NCBI GenBank assembly: GCA_021826255.1
Contig: JAKBAZ010000095.1
Span: 1-5,217 of the forward strand
Length of the DNA: 5,217 nucleotides
Reading direction: 5' to 3'
Origin: Actinomycetes bacterium
GTDB taxonomy: Bacteria > Actinomycetota > Acidimicrobiia > Acidimicrobiales > RAAP-2
The translations under genes and the position numbers were made by a program. Shown here in pieces: positions 1 through 5,217 of the stretch (positions are counted from its first letter, which is position 1; each line of letters starts with the position of its first letter). The notes under the pieces were generated by a model. It was not told where the DNA came from, did no database searches, and saw only the letters and a program-made list of their open reading frames with translations.

Positions 1-36
1 TCGCAAGGGCGCGGTGTGTCGTTGGGCAGGCGCCGC

Positions 37-840
37 TCAGTTGCTCGCCTCGCCGTAATTGAAGGTCGTGACACAGCCCCCGTCGACGGTGACGATGGAG
101 CCCGTCATGAACGATGAGGCATCCGAGACCAGGAACAACGCGACCTCGGCCACTTCGGCGGGCTGACCCTGGCGACCCAGTGGTTGCATGCCCGCCGCCT
201 TCTCACGGATGGCCGTGGCGGTAGCGAACTCTTCGGCGCTCAATTGGGGCCCTCTGCGACCCAGGTGGGTGTCGATATAGCCCGGACAGATGGCGTTGAC
301 CCGTATGCCGTCGTGTCCGTAATCCACCGCGAGCTGCCTCGTCAGGTTGATGATTCCTCCCTTTGACGCGCAGTACGCCGGGGCGTTCGGAGCGCCAATC
401 AATCCGTAGGTCGACGCAGTGTTGAGGATTCGCCCGTCGCTCTGTGCGAGAAAGTGGGGAAGGGCGAACTTGGTGCAGAGGTAGGTTCCGCGCAGGTTGA
501 CGCTGATGACTCGGTCGAAGTCGTCGGGTTCGACTTCGTGAAGTCGAAGTCGAGATCCGCCGATCCCGGCATTGTTCGCGAGAATGTCGAGCCTTCCGAA
601 GTGGTGGACGGTGGTCGAGACCAAGTTCTCCGCCTGCAGAGCGTCGGACACGTCCGCGGCGACAAAGAGTGCGCTCCCTCCCGCGTCGGTGATCTCGTTG
701 ACGGTCCGTTCCCCGTCGTCGACGAGGACATCGGACACCACGACGTTCGCGCCGGCGCCCGCGAAGGCCAGGGCAATCGCTCGTCCGATTCCGTTTCCCG
801 CGCCCGTCACGATTGCTGTCTTCTGATCAATCCTCGTCAT
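37..840 (-). CDS. SDR family NAD(P)-dependent oxidoreductase
   Basis: This is a classical short-chain dehydrogenase/reductase of 267 residues, predicted to be a soluble cytoplasmic enzyme interconverting an alcohol and a ketone with a nicotinamide cofactor. Visible motifs, numbered from the ATG at 840, are the Rossmann glycine motif TGAGNGIG (12-19), Asp37 at the end of the second strand, NNAG (89-92), the catalytic tetrad Asn115, Ser143, Tyr156 and Lys160 (YxxxK), and PG (186-187). In this family an acidic residue at the Asp37 position usually favours NAD(H) over NADP(H). The fold ends with the usual TVDGG near residue 253 plus a short tail. An in-frame ATG at 849 would add three residues, but the GGGAG ribosome binding site (851-855) is then only 1 nt away. 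It lies 10 nt from the ATG at 840, so I prefer 840. The sequence resembles FabG-like and sugar- or steroid-type SDRs equally. The substrate cannot be assigned, so no gene symbol is given. The family call is secure. Confidence 0.95.
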   Translation of the reverse strand: MTRIDQKTAIVTGAGNGIGRAIALAFAGAGANVVVSDVLVDDGERTVNEITDAGGSALFVAADVSDALQAENLVSTTVHHFGRLDILANNAGIGGSRLRLHEVEPDDFDRVISVNLRGTYLCTKFALPHFLAQSDGRILNTASTYGLIGAPNAPAYCASKGGIINLTRQLAVDYGHDGIRVNAICPGYIDTHLGRRGPQLSAEEFATATAIREKAAGMQPLGRQGQPAEVAEVALFLVSDASSFMTGSIVTVDGGCVTTFNYGEASN

Positions 841-850
841 CGTTCTCATT

Positions 851-860
851 CTCCCTAGGG
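851..860 (-). promoter_or_regulatory. SDR ribosome binding site within an 8-bp palindrome
   Basis: On the minus strand GGGAG (851-855) precedes the SDR ATG at 840 by 10 nt, and it decides between the two in-frame ATGs. Part of it lies inside the perfect palindrome CCCTAGGG (853-860). The palindrome could weakly pair with itself or be a protein site, but at eight bases it may be chance. I see no convincing -35/-10 pair further upstream. Confidence 0.45.
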
Positions 861-1075
861 TCTACTCTCGACCAGTCCCCACCGACTCTAGGAACACGTG
901 GTGGCGGTGAAGACGTGAGAAGTTTTTTGTTTAATGGGCCCGGGCTAGAAGAGTCACCGCGTGGGCACACTCGATCACCCTCGCACAGTCAAAGTACTCA
1001 CCCCGGCCCACCGGACGAACCGCATCGTGGTGGAGCTCCGTCACTCGGCGTCGTAGGTGCGACCGACGTCAGCTC

Positions 1076-1094
1076 GACTCCGAGAGATGGAGTC
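1076..1094. repeat. Inverted repeat, 6-bp arms
   Basis: GACTCC (1076-1081) and GGAGTC (1089-1094) are perfect inverted copies around a 7-base loop. This hairpin directly abuts the next one at 1095, so it is the distal member of a tandem series below katG. Alone it is short enough to be chance, and it is listed because of its position in the series. Confidence 0.4.
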
Positions 1095-1124
1095 ACTCGG
1101 TCGGGACGTGAACAGCGACTGAGT
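1095..1124. repeat. Inverted repeat, 9-bp arms with one imperfect pair
   Basis: ACTCGGTCG (1095-1103) pairs with CGACTGAGT (1116-1124) across a 12-base loop. One position is G-U if transcribed on the plus strand and an A-C mismatch in the katG direction. It sits between the hairpins at 1076-1094 and 1127-1182 with almost no spacing. It may form part of a composite terminator or a structured 3' region. Confidence 0.45.
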
Positions 1125-1126
1125 TG

Positions 1127-1182
1127 TCCCCACGATGAATCGGCACAGCGCTACGTGCGCACGGGACGACCCATCGTGGGGA
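1127..1182 (-). terminator. Possible katG terminator: perfect 11-bp stem
   Basis: The arms TCCCCACGATG (1127-1137) and CATCGTGGGGA (1172-1182) are perfectly complementary over 11 bp. The 34-base loop contains an inner GCGC/GCGC stem (1148-1151 with 1157-1160). Read in the katG direction, the stem begins about 16 nt after the stop codon, a normal place for a transcript end. No U-rich tail follows, so it is not a textbook intrinsic terminator. It could instead be a tail-less terminator, a 3' stabilising hairpin or a protein-binding site. The inverted repeat is certain and its role is inferred. Confidence 0.5.
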
Positions 1183-1198
1183 ACCCTCGTGGCTAAAT

Positions 1199-3364
1199 CT
1201 AAAGGTCGAAGCGATCGGCGTTCATCACCGTGGTCCAGGCGCGAATGAACGTGTCGACGAACAACTCTTCGCCGTCTCGGCTGGCGTAGACCTCGGAGAG
1301 GGCGCGCAACTGAGAGTTCGAGCCGAAGAGGAGATCAACACGAGTTCCCGTCCAGACCTGACGACCCGACCCCCTCTCGAGAGCTTCGTAGCGGCCATCA
1401 CCGATCTCTCGCCACTCGAGGGACATGGAGGTGATGTTCTGGAAGAAGTCGGTGCTCAGCGCCCCGGGTCGTTCGGTGAAGACTCCGTCCGTGGAGCCGG
1501 AGGGAACAACTCCGAGAACGCGTAGTCCGCCCACCAGGGCGGTCATCTCCGGCGCGGAGAGGCCAAGGAGAGTCGCCTTCTCGACGAGCAGCTTGTCGGC
1601 GTGAGCGGCGAGATCCGCTCTGGCGTAGTTACGAAACCCGTCGGCGAGTGGCTCGAGGACGGCGAACGAGTCGGCGTCGGTCATCTCGGCACTGGCGTCA
1701 CCGCGACCGGGGGAGAAGCTCACGCTCACGCGGTGACCGCCACGCCGCGCGGCCTCTTCGATACCGGCGTTACCCGCCAGAACAACGAGATCGGCGAGCG
1801 ACACTCGGGCGGAACCCGCGGCGTTGAAGTCCGCCACGATACCCTCGAGCACCGGAAGGACTCGATCGAGAAGCGCCGGCTCATTAGCTGGCCAGTGACG
1901 CTGGGGGGCCAGGCGAATTCGGGCTCCGTTCGCCCCTCCGCGCTTGTCCGTTCCCCGGTACGTCGACGCCGACGCCCAAGCCACGAACACCAAATCGGTG
2001 GGTTCGAGTCCGCTCGCGAGAACGCTGTGCTTGAGCGTTTCCTGGTCCTCGACGGTGAGGGTCGGGCCTTCGAGAGCGGGGATCGGGTCTTGCCACACGA
2101 GGTCCTCGCTCGGCGTCCACGCTCCGACGTAACGCGACTTCGGTCCCATGTCTCGGTGGGTCAACTTGAACCAGGCTCGCGCGAAGGCGTCGGCGTAGGC
2201 GGCGGGATCCTCGTGGAATCGGCGCGAGATGACTTCGTAGGCCGGATCAACGCGAAGCGCCAAGTCCGTTGTCAGCATCACCGGCGCGTGCCGAGTCGAC
2301 GGGTCGAAGGCGTCGGGCACCGCGTCCTTCGCCGCTCCGTCCTTCGGAATCCACTGCACCGCCCCTGCGGGGGAGTGAGTCTGCTCCCACTCGTACCCGA
2401 AGAGCACGTCGAAGTAGGAAGAGGTTGTGGGAGTGGGAGTCCAGGCACCCTCGAGTCCACTGGTGATGGCGTCCGGTCCCACTCCGGATCCCTTTGAGCT
2501 CTTCCAGCCGAGCCCCATCTGCTCGAGGGGAGCCCCTTCGGGCTCGGGGCCAACCGACTCGGCCGGGGCGTTGCCGTGAGTCTTACCGAAGGTGTGTCCC
2601 CCCGCGATGAGGGCGACCGTCTCTTCGTCGTCCATGGCCATGCGGGCGAAGGTCTCGCGGATGTCTCGCGCCGCGAGAAGGGGGTCAGGGTTACCGTTCG
2701 GTCCTTCGGGGTTGACGTAGATCAGTCCCATCTGGACGGCGGCGAGGGGGTTGTCTAACTCTCGGTCGCCCCGGTAACGCTCATCGCCAAGCCAGGTGCT
2801 CTCTGGACCCCAGTACGTGTCTTCCTCGGGGGCCCAGATGTCCTCTCTGCCCCCCGCAAATCCGAAGAGGGGTAGGCCCATGTGTTTGAGGGCGACCGTG
2901 CCGGCGAACACCATGAGGTCGGCCCACGAGACGGCGCGACCCCACTTTTGCTTCACCGGCCACAACAGACGGCGTGCCTTGTCGAGGTTGGCGTTGTCGG
3001 GCCAACTATTGAGCGGAGCGAAGCGTTGTGCCCCGGCCCCGGCCCCACCACGGCCGTCCGAGATGCGATAGGTGCCCGCACTGTGCCAGGCCATACGAAT
3101 GAAGAACGGACCGTAGTGGCCGTAGTCGGCGGGCCAGAACTCCTGAGAGGTGGTCATCACCGCGACGACGTCGGCTTCGAGTTGATCAAGGTCAACGTCG
3201 GCGAAGGCACTGGCGTAGTCGAAGTCGTCACCTAGGGGATTGGCATTGGAGGGTTCACCCGCCAGGACGCCAAGGTTGATCTGATCCGGCCACCAGTCTC
3301 GGTGGGAGCGACGCCCCACCGAGGGTAGAGCGGTGTGGTTCACGGGGCACTGGGCGTCGGACAC
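1199..3364 (-). CDS. katG: Catalase-peroxidase KatG
   Basis: This bifunctional haem enzyme removes hydrogen peroxide by catalase and peroxidase reactions in the cytoplasm. The 721-residue length is typical of the family. The N-terminal haem domain (about 50-410) has distal Arg90, Trp93 and His94, proximal His257, Trp308 and Asp367, the Met-Tyr-Trp adduct residues Trp93, Tyr216 and Met242, the mobile Arg404 (in HRDMGP) and channel Asp123. The position matching Ser315 of the Mycobacterium tuberculosis enzyme is Ser302. The second, haem-free peroxidase-like domain (about 420-720) is complete. The start is GTG at 3362-3364, preceded by GAGGAGG with a 4-nt spacer, and the stop is TAG. No truncation or frameshift is visible. 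In mycobacteria furA often sits directly upstream, but here the upstream neighbour is a divergent gene and no regulator is encoded in the window. A candidate promoter with an overlapping dyad lies at 3392-3427. Confidence 0.98.
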   Translation of the reverse strand: MSDAQCPVNHTALPSVGRRSHRDWWPDQINLGVLAGEPSNANPLGDDFDYASAFADVDLDQLEADVVAVMTTSQEFWPADYGHYGPFFIRMAWHSAGTYRISDGRGGAGAGAQRFAPLNSWPDNANLDKARRLLWPVKQKWGRAVSWADLMVFAGTVALKHMGLPLFGFAGGREDIWAPEEDTYWGPESTWLGDERYRGDRELDNPLAAVQMGLIYVNPEGPNGNPDPLLAARDIRETFARMAMDDEETVALIAGGHTFGKTHGNAPAESVGPEPEGAPLEQMGLGWKSSKGSGVGPDAITSGLEGAWTPTPTTSSYFDVLFGYEWEQTHSPAGAVQWIPKDGAAKDAVPDAFDPSTRHAPVMLTTDLALRVDPAYEVISRRFHEDPAAYADAFARAWFKLTHRDMGPKSRYVGAWTPSEDLVWQDPIPALEGPTLTVEDQETLKHSVLASGLEPTDLVFVAWASASTYRGTDKRGGANGARIRLAPQRHWPANEPALLDRVLPVLEGIVADFNAAGSARVSLADLVVLAGNAGIEEAARRGGHRVSVSFSPGRGDASAEMTDADSFAVLEPLADGFRNYARADLAAHADKLLVEKATLLGLSAPEMTALVGGLRVLGVVPSGSTDGVFTERPGALSTDFFQNITSMSLEWREIGDGRYEALERGSGRQVWTGTRVDLLFGSNSQLRALSEVYASRDGEELFVDTFIRAWTTVMNADRFDL

Positions 3365-3368
3365 GGGA

Positions 3369-3375
3369 CCTCCTC
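3369..3375 (-). promoter_or_regulatory. katG ribosome binding site
   Basis: On the minus strand GAGGAGG is followed by TCCC and then the GTG start. The match to the 16S anti-Shine-Dalgarno sequence is strong and supports GTG as the true start. The spacer is short (4 nt), as it is at the divergent gene. Confidence 0.8.
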
Positions 3376-3391
3376 GGGTTGTCGGTGATAC

Positions 3392-3410
3392 TCATCGACA
3401 GTATTGATGA
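3392..3410. promoter_or_regulatory. Imperfect 19-bp dyad overlapping the candidate katG -10
   Basis: TCATCGACAGTATTGATGA has 7-bp arms with one mismatch around a 5-base centre. It covers the proposed -10 of katG, where a repressor would block RNA polymerase. katG genes are commonly controlled by Fur-family repressors (FurA, PerR), whose sites are dyads of similar length. This sequence is not a clear match to any consensus I know. Operator function is therefore inference from symmetry and position only. Confidence 0.35.
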
Positions 3411-3427
3411 TGGCGACGTAATTCCAA
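3398..3427 (-). promoter_or_regulatory. Candidate katG promoter
   Basis: On the minus strand TTGGAA (3422-3427) could serve as a -35 element. AATACT (3400-3405, 16-bp spacer) or TACTGT (3398-3403, 18-bp spacer) could serve as the -10. Transcription would start near 3391, giving a leader of roughly 27 nt before the GTG. The -35 overlaps the palindrome CCAATTGG (3424-3431). The match to consensus is moderate, and no start site can be proven from sequence. Confidence 0.4.
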
Positions 3428-3572
3428 TTGGTTCTGTTGATGGATGAACTCGTCGGCATCAATGGATCATCGACGTCGAGCGGGGGCGGGTCGCCACCGA
3501 GAAGAGGGTGAGTGGGTGGTGTCGTGCAAGCGTCGAGCCAGCAACCGAGAGTGGTGCGCGCGCCGTCGAGGA

Positions 3573-3615
3573 CTCACCGACGACCCTGGAGTAGACGCCA
3601 CGAGGTGTCGGTGAG
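3573..3615. repeat. Perfect 9-bp inverted repeat
   Basis: CTCACCGAC (3573-3581) and GTCGGTGAG (3607-3615) are exact inverted copies with 25 bases between them. The left arm contains the stop codon of the doubtful minus-strand ORF at 3574-3801. No T tract follows on either side. The core GTCGGTG/CACCGAC recurs at 3381 and 3624, so it may be a binding word, or the stem may be chance in GC-rich DNA. Confidence 0.4.
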
Positions 3616-3801
3616 GTCGCTCCACCGACGGTCTTCGCGTTCTCGCCAGCGAGAAAGTGGCCGTCGAAAGTCGGGGGTGATCTCGGGTAGGAGGTCGAAC
3701 GCGTCAGCGACGTCTCGAGGCATGGCGTCAGTCTCACCCGGTCTCTCGACAACGGGTGGTGATTCTGGTGACACTTCGGCAACGTCTGTGCACCAATTCA
3801 T
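3574..3801 (-). CDS. Doubtful small ORF, 75 codons
   Basis: I do not recognise this product. It starts at ATG 3799-3801 and ends with TGA at 3574-3576. An internal ATG at 3721-3723 would give 49 residues. The C-terminal two thirds is rich in charged residues and Trp (four Trp in about 28 residues) and could form an amphipathic helix. That is more protein-like than the Ser/Arg-rich product of the overlapping plus-strand frame. Against it, neither start has a good ribosome binding site. Third-position GC by my hand count is about 50% in the first 26 codons and 65% after, which is not clearly coding. It would run in the katG direction with about 200 bases between them. A chance frame is the more likely explanation. 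Confidence 0.22.
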   Translation of the reverse strand: MNWCTDVAEVSPESPPVVERPGETDAMPRDVADAFDLLPEITPDFRRPLSRWREREDRRWSDLTDTSWRLLQGRR

Positions 3802-3815
3802 CGTCGGGTGTCACC
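3767..3815. repeat. Perfect 8-bp inverted repeat upstream of the nuclease-like gene
   Basis: GGTGACAC (3767-3774) and GTGTCACC (3808-3815) are exact inverted copies. Their centres are 41 bp apart, close to four helical turns, and the right arm ends 33 bases before the start codon. The same GGTGACAC occurs again inside the coding region at 3896-3903. The spacing would suit a dimeric regulator bound at two half-sites, but no regulator is encoded nearby and chance cannot be excluded. Confidence 0.35.
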
Positions 3816-3837
3816 GAGGTTCACTACCCTGAGGGAC

Positions 3838-3844
3838 GAGGAGG
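3838..3844 (+). promoter_or_regulatory. Ribosome binding site that fixes the start at 3849
   Basis: GAGGAGG is followed by TCTC and the ATG at 3849. It picks this start over the in-frame GTG at 3756, which has no comparable site and would add 31 residues of unlikely leader. The site and its 4-nt spacer closely match those of the divergent katG. Confidence 0.85.
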
Positions 3845-3848
3845 TCTC

Positions 3849-5183
3849 ATGCCCATTGACGTCGGCGACCACGACATCGTGATCCGCGACATTCGGGTGA
3901 CACAGCCCGCCGTCGTCGCTCTCCTGCGCAGCGCCAAAAACTCGGGCGCGGACCTCGAGGACGTCGTGGCTCGGCTCCTGACTCTGGGCGCCGAGGCGGC
4001 CTCGGTCGGTTCGGCCGTGGCGGGAACTGAGAAGGTGGCGGCGGCCGTGGACGCCGCGCAAGGTCGGATGAAGCAGATGACCGACCAGCTCCACGACAAC
4101 GTCCGTCGTCTCCTTGGCGATATTGCCGACGAGTCCGGGCCGGTGGTTCAGGGGGTGAAGGGGAGCCTCGACGAACTGACGCAGAACTTGCGCGACCTCA
4201 CGGCGGGCGAGGACTCTCCCGTTCGGGCGGCCATCGAGAAGTCTCTCGACGCGGTGAAGAGTTCCATCGAGGATCTCGTCGAGAAGTCGCAGCGCACCGT
4301 AAAGTCCGAGATGGGCGAGTTACTCGATCCGGAGAATCCCCGATCCCCCTTGCGACTGTTGAAGACGGGGGTGGAGGAGGTGCGTTCGCGGGTGGAGGAC
4401 CTCCAGCTCCAACTTCGTTCCGAACGAGCGGTCGAGGTGGCTACCGAGAAGGGGGTCATCGGCGGACTCGACTACGAGGCCGAAGTGGTCAGGCTTGTTC
4501 AACAGATCGCCGCGAGAGGCGGGGACGACTGTGAGGCGACGGGGGCCGTCACCGGGGCGGTGCCACGCTCTAAGAAGGGTGACGCCGTGGCCGACTTGAA
4601 GCACGGCGCTCAAGTGCGCGCGCGTCTCGTCATCGAGGCGAAGAACTCCGCGCTCTCCATTGCTCAGTGGCGAGATGAGGTGAAGGGGGCGACGGAGAAT
4701 CGCCGAGCCGATAGTTTTCTCGGACTCTGTAAGCACCACGCGGATATGCCCAACGGACATCGCCTTCTCATCTTGAACCCTCACGAGATTGTCCTCGCCT
4801 TCGACCCCGAGGTGGACGACGTCAGTCTGTTGGAGTTGACGTACAGCTTGGTCAAAGTTCAGGCTCTCGCCGGAAGTGGATCCTTGAGCGAAGTAAGCGC
4901 GCCCGAGATCCGCCAGGCCCTCACCGACACTGTGGCCCTCATCAACAAGATGGACGGTGTCGCCAAGGCCGCCTCCCAGATCGTGAACGCCGGTACGGCC
5001 ATGCGTAATCAGATCTACGAGATTCGCGACACGGCCCTCGCTCACCTCATGAGAGCCCAGCGAGCCCTCGAGGGTGAGAGCCGCCCCTATGACCCGTCGG
5101 TGGAAGGTGAACTGGACGAGGCCGTCACCGCGTTGGATGCACTCTCGTCGGGAGAGAACTTGAGTGGCGTGCCTACGGAATAG
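3849..5183 (+). CDS. Coiled-coil protein with PD-(D/E)XK nuclease-like domain, function unknown
   Basis: I cannot name this 444-residue protein, but its architecture is readable. Residues 1-60 include an Ile/Val-rich start (DIVIRDIRV) and short helices. Residues about 66-195 are highly charged and helical, with coiled-coil-like spacing. Residues about 203-340 look like a restriction-endonuclease-type fold: a helix with Glu210 or Glu212 (DYEAEVV), then KKGDAVADL with Asp245 and Asp249, then the strand RLVIEAKNS with Glu263 and Lys265 (ExK), a helix with ENRRAD, and the strands RLLILN and IVLAFD. Residues about 345-435 are helical again. There is no signal peptide or membrane segment, so it is probably cytoplasmic. 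Coiled coil followed by nuclease-like fold recalls RmuC, and the ExK region recalls DUF2130-type proteins; both comparisons are from memory. It is divergent from katG with no co-directional partner in view. A DNA-processing, repair or defence role is possible. The gene is certain, the fold likely and the function unknown. Confidence 0.93.
   Translation: MPIDVGDHDIVIRDIRVTQPAVVALLRSAKNSGADLEDVVARLLTLGAEAASVGSAVAGTEKVAAAVDAAQGRMKQMTDQLHDNVRRLLGDIADESGPVVQGVKGSLDELTQNLRDLTAGEDSPVRAAIEKSLDAVKSSIEDLVEKSQRTVKSEMGELLDPENPRSPLRLLKTGVEEVRSRVEDLQLQLRSERAVEVATEKGVIGGLDYEAEVVRLVQQIAARGGDDCEATGAVTGAVPRSKKGDAVADLKHGAQVRARLVIEAKNSALSIAQWRDEVKGATENRRADSFLGLCKHHADMPNGHRLLILNPHEIVLAFDPEVDDVSLLELTYSLVKVQALAGSGSLSEVSAPEIRQALTDTVALINKMDGVAKAASQIVNAGTAMRNQIYEIRDTALAHLMRAQRALEGESRPYDPSVEGELDEAVTALDALSSGENLSGVPTE
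4455..4868 (+). other. Putative PD-(D/E)XK-like core within the 3849-5183 gene
   Basis: This segment encodes residues 203-340 of the gene. In order it has an acidic helix (Glu210/Glu212), Asp245 or Asp249 after a KKG turn, and Glu263-Ala-Lys265 on a hydrophobic strand. Asp249 to Glu263 is 14 residues, comparable to the spacing in many PD-(D/E)XK enzymes. All three putative metal-site positions are filled, so if the fold assignment is right the site looks intact. The assignment rests on motif order and predicted strands, not on an alignment. Confidence 0.55.
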
Positions 5184-5217
5184 AAAGCATTCCACCCTAG
5201 AAACGGCGAGGATATTT

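Larger units (their letters stand above)
841..1198. other. Non-coding gap between the SDR and katG
   Basis: This gap holds the 3' flank of katG and the 5' flank of the SDR, both read on the minus strand. Nearest katG is a series of stem-loops (1076-1182, listed separately). Nearest the SDR are an 8-bp palindrome at its ribosome binding site, a CACGTG hexamer (895-900) and an AT-rich tract with six consecutive T on the plus strand (923-928) in otherwise GC-rich sequence. On the plus strand a weak 5-bp stem (895-899 with 913-917) precedes that T tract, but no plus-strand gene lies upstream for it to terminate. One open frame crosses the gap on the plus strand, but its product is rich in Ser, Pro, Gly and Arg and looks non-coding. 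No SDR promoter could be picked out with confidence. Confidence 0.7.
3365..3848. other. Divergent intergenic region between katG and the nuclease-like gene
   Basis: This 484-base stretch separates two head-to-head genes and must hold both promoters. The katG-proximal third contains the candidate promoter, the 19-bp dyad and recurring words: TTGATG at 3404 and 3437, its inverse CATCAA at 3457, and TCATCGAC at 3392 and 3467. The middle holds a perfect 9-bp inverted repeat (3573-3581 with 3607-3615). The right part holds a perfect 8-bp inverted repeat (3767-3774 with 3808-3815). A 75-codon minus-strand frame (3574-3801) is possible but doubtful. I found no convincing promoter for the plus-strand gene. 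A TACCCT hexamer at 3825-3830 would start transcription too close to the ribosome binding site. Confidence 0.7.

Noticed and set aside
895..932. Weak stem (895-899 with 913-917) followed by a T run, like a plus-strand terminator
   Set aside because: The stem is only 5 bp, it is separated from the T run, and no plus-strand gene ends before it.
813..1196. Plus-strand open frame of 127 codons over the SDR-katG gap
   Set aside because: The product is dominated by Ser, Pro, Gly and Arg, with no recognisable domain and no ribosome binding site. It overlaps the SDR start and the hairpin cluster.
1601..2497. Plus-strand open frame of 298 codons opposite katG
   Set aside because: It lies entirely antisense to well-conserved katG sequence, and its Arg/Gly/Val/Ser-rich product is typical of an antisense frame in GC-rich DNA.
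3459..3782. Minus-strand open frame of 107 codons upstream of katG
   Set aside because: The product is rich in Ser, Thr, Pro and Arg, without domain-like patterning. It runs across the upstream repeats and has no ribosome binding site.
3756..3848. Longer GTG start for the nuclease-like gene
   Set aside because: The extra 31 residues look like translated leader, and no Shine-Dalgarno sequence precedes the GTG. GAGGAGG sits just before the ATG at 3849.
3818..3848. TACCCT at 3825-3830 as a -10 for the nuclease-like gene
   Set aside because: Transcription would begin at or inside the ribosome binding site, and no -35 element lies at the right distance.
4320..5195. Minus-strand open frame of 291 codons opposite the nuclease-like gene
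   Set aside because: It is long, but the plus-strand frame has the strong ribosome binding site and coherent helix/strand motifs. The antisense product is rich in His, Leu and Gly with no recognisable motif.

Overview
The window is GC-rich bacterial DNA with three confident protein-coding genes. GTG and ATG starts, strong GAGGAGG ribosome binding sites and the KatG sequence style suggest a high-GC Gram-positive bacterium, probably Actinomycetota. That placement is inferred from sequence style, because there is no rRNA or other phylogenetic marker here. I see no mobile element, CRISPR array, tRNA or rRNA.

Layout, left to right. (1) On the minus strand at 37-840 is a classical short-chain dehydrogenase/reductase (SDR) with a complete cofactor motif and catalytic tetrad. 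(2) Positions 841-1198 are non-coding and lie downstream of katG and upstream of the SDR. They hold a run of three adjacent stem-loops (1076-1182), including a perfect 11-bp inverted repeat just after the katG stop codon. (3) On the minus strand at 1199-3364 is a full-length catalase-peroxidase, katG, with all known active-site residues in place. (4) Positions 3365-3848 separate divergent genes. This stretch carries a candidate katG promoter overlapped by an imperfect 19-bp dyad, several repeated short words, two further inverted repeats and one doubtful 75-codon ORF. (5) On the plus strand at 3849-5183 is a 444-residue protein of unknown function. It has a long helical/coiled-coil N-terminal half, then a region resembling a PD-(D/E)XK nuclease core, then a helical tail.

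How the genes relate. KatG detoxifies hydrogen peroxide in the cytoplasm. The SDR is a generic NAD(H)-type oxidoreductase whose substrate cannot be read from sequence, and the structured gap argues against tight operon coupling with katG. The divergent gene is the least explained item: its domain order recalls RmuC-type proteins (coiled coil followed by a nuclease-like fold), though it has no membrane anchor. Its position head-to-head with katG makes a link to oxidative or DNA damage possible but unproven.
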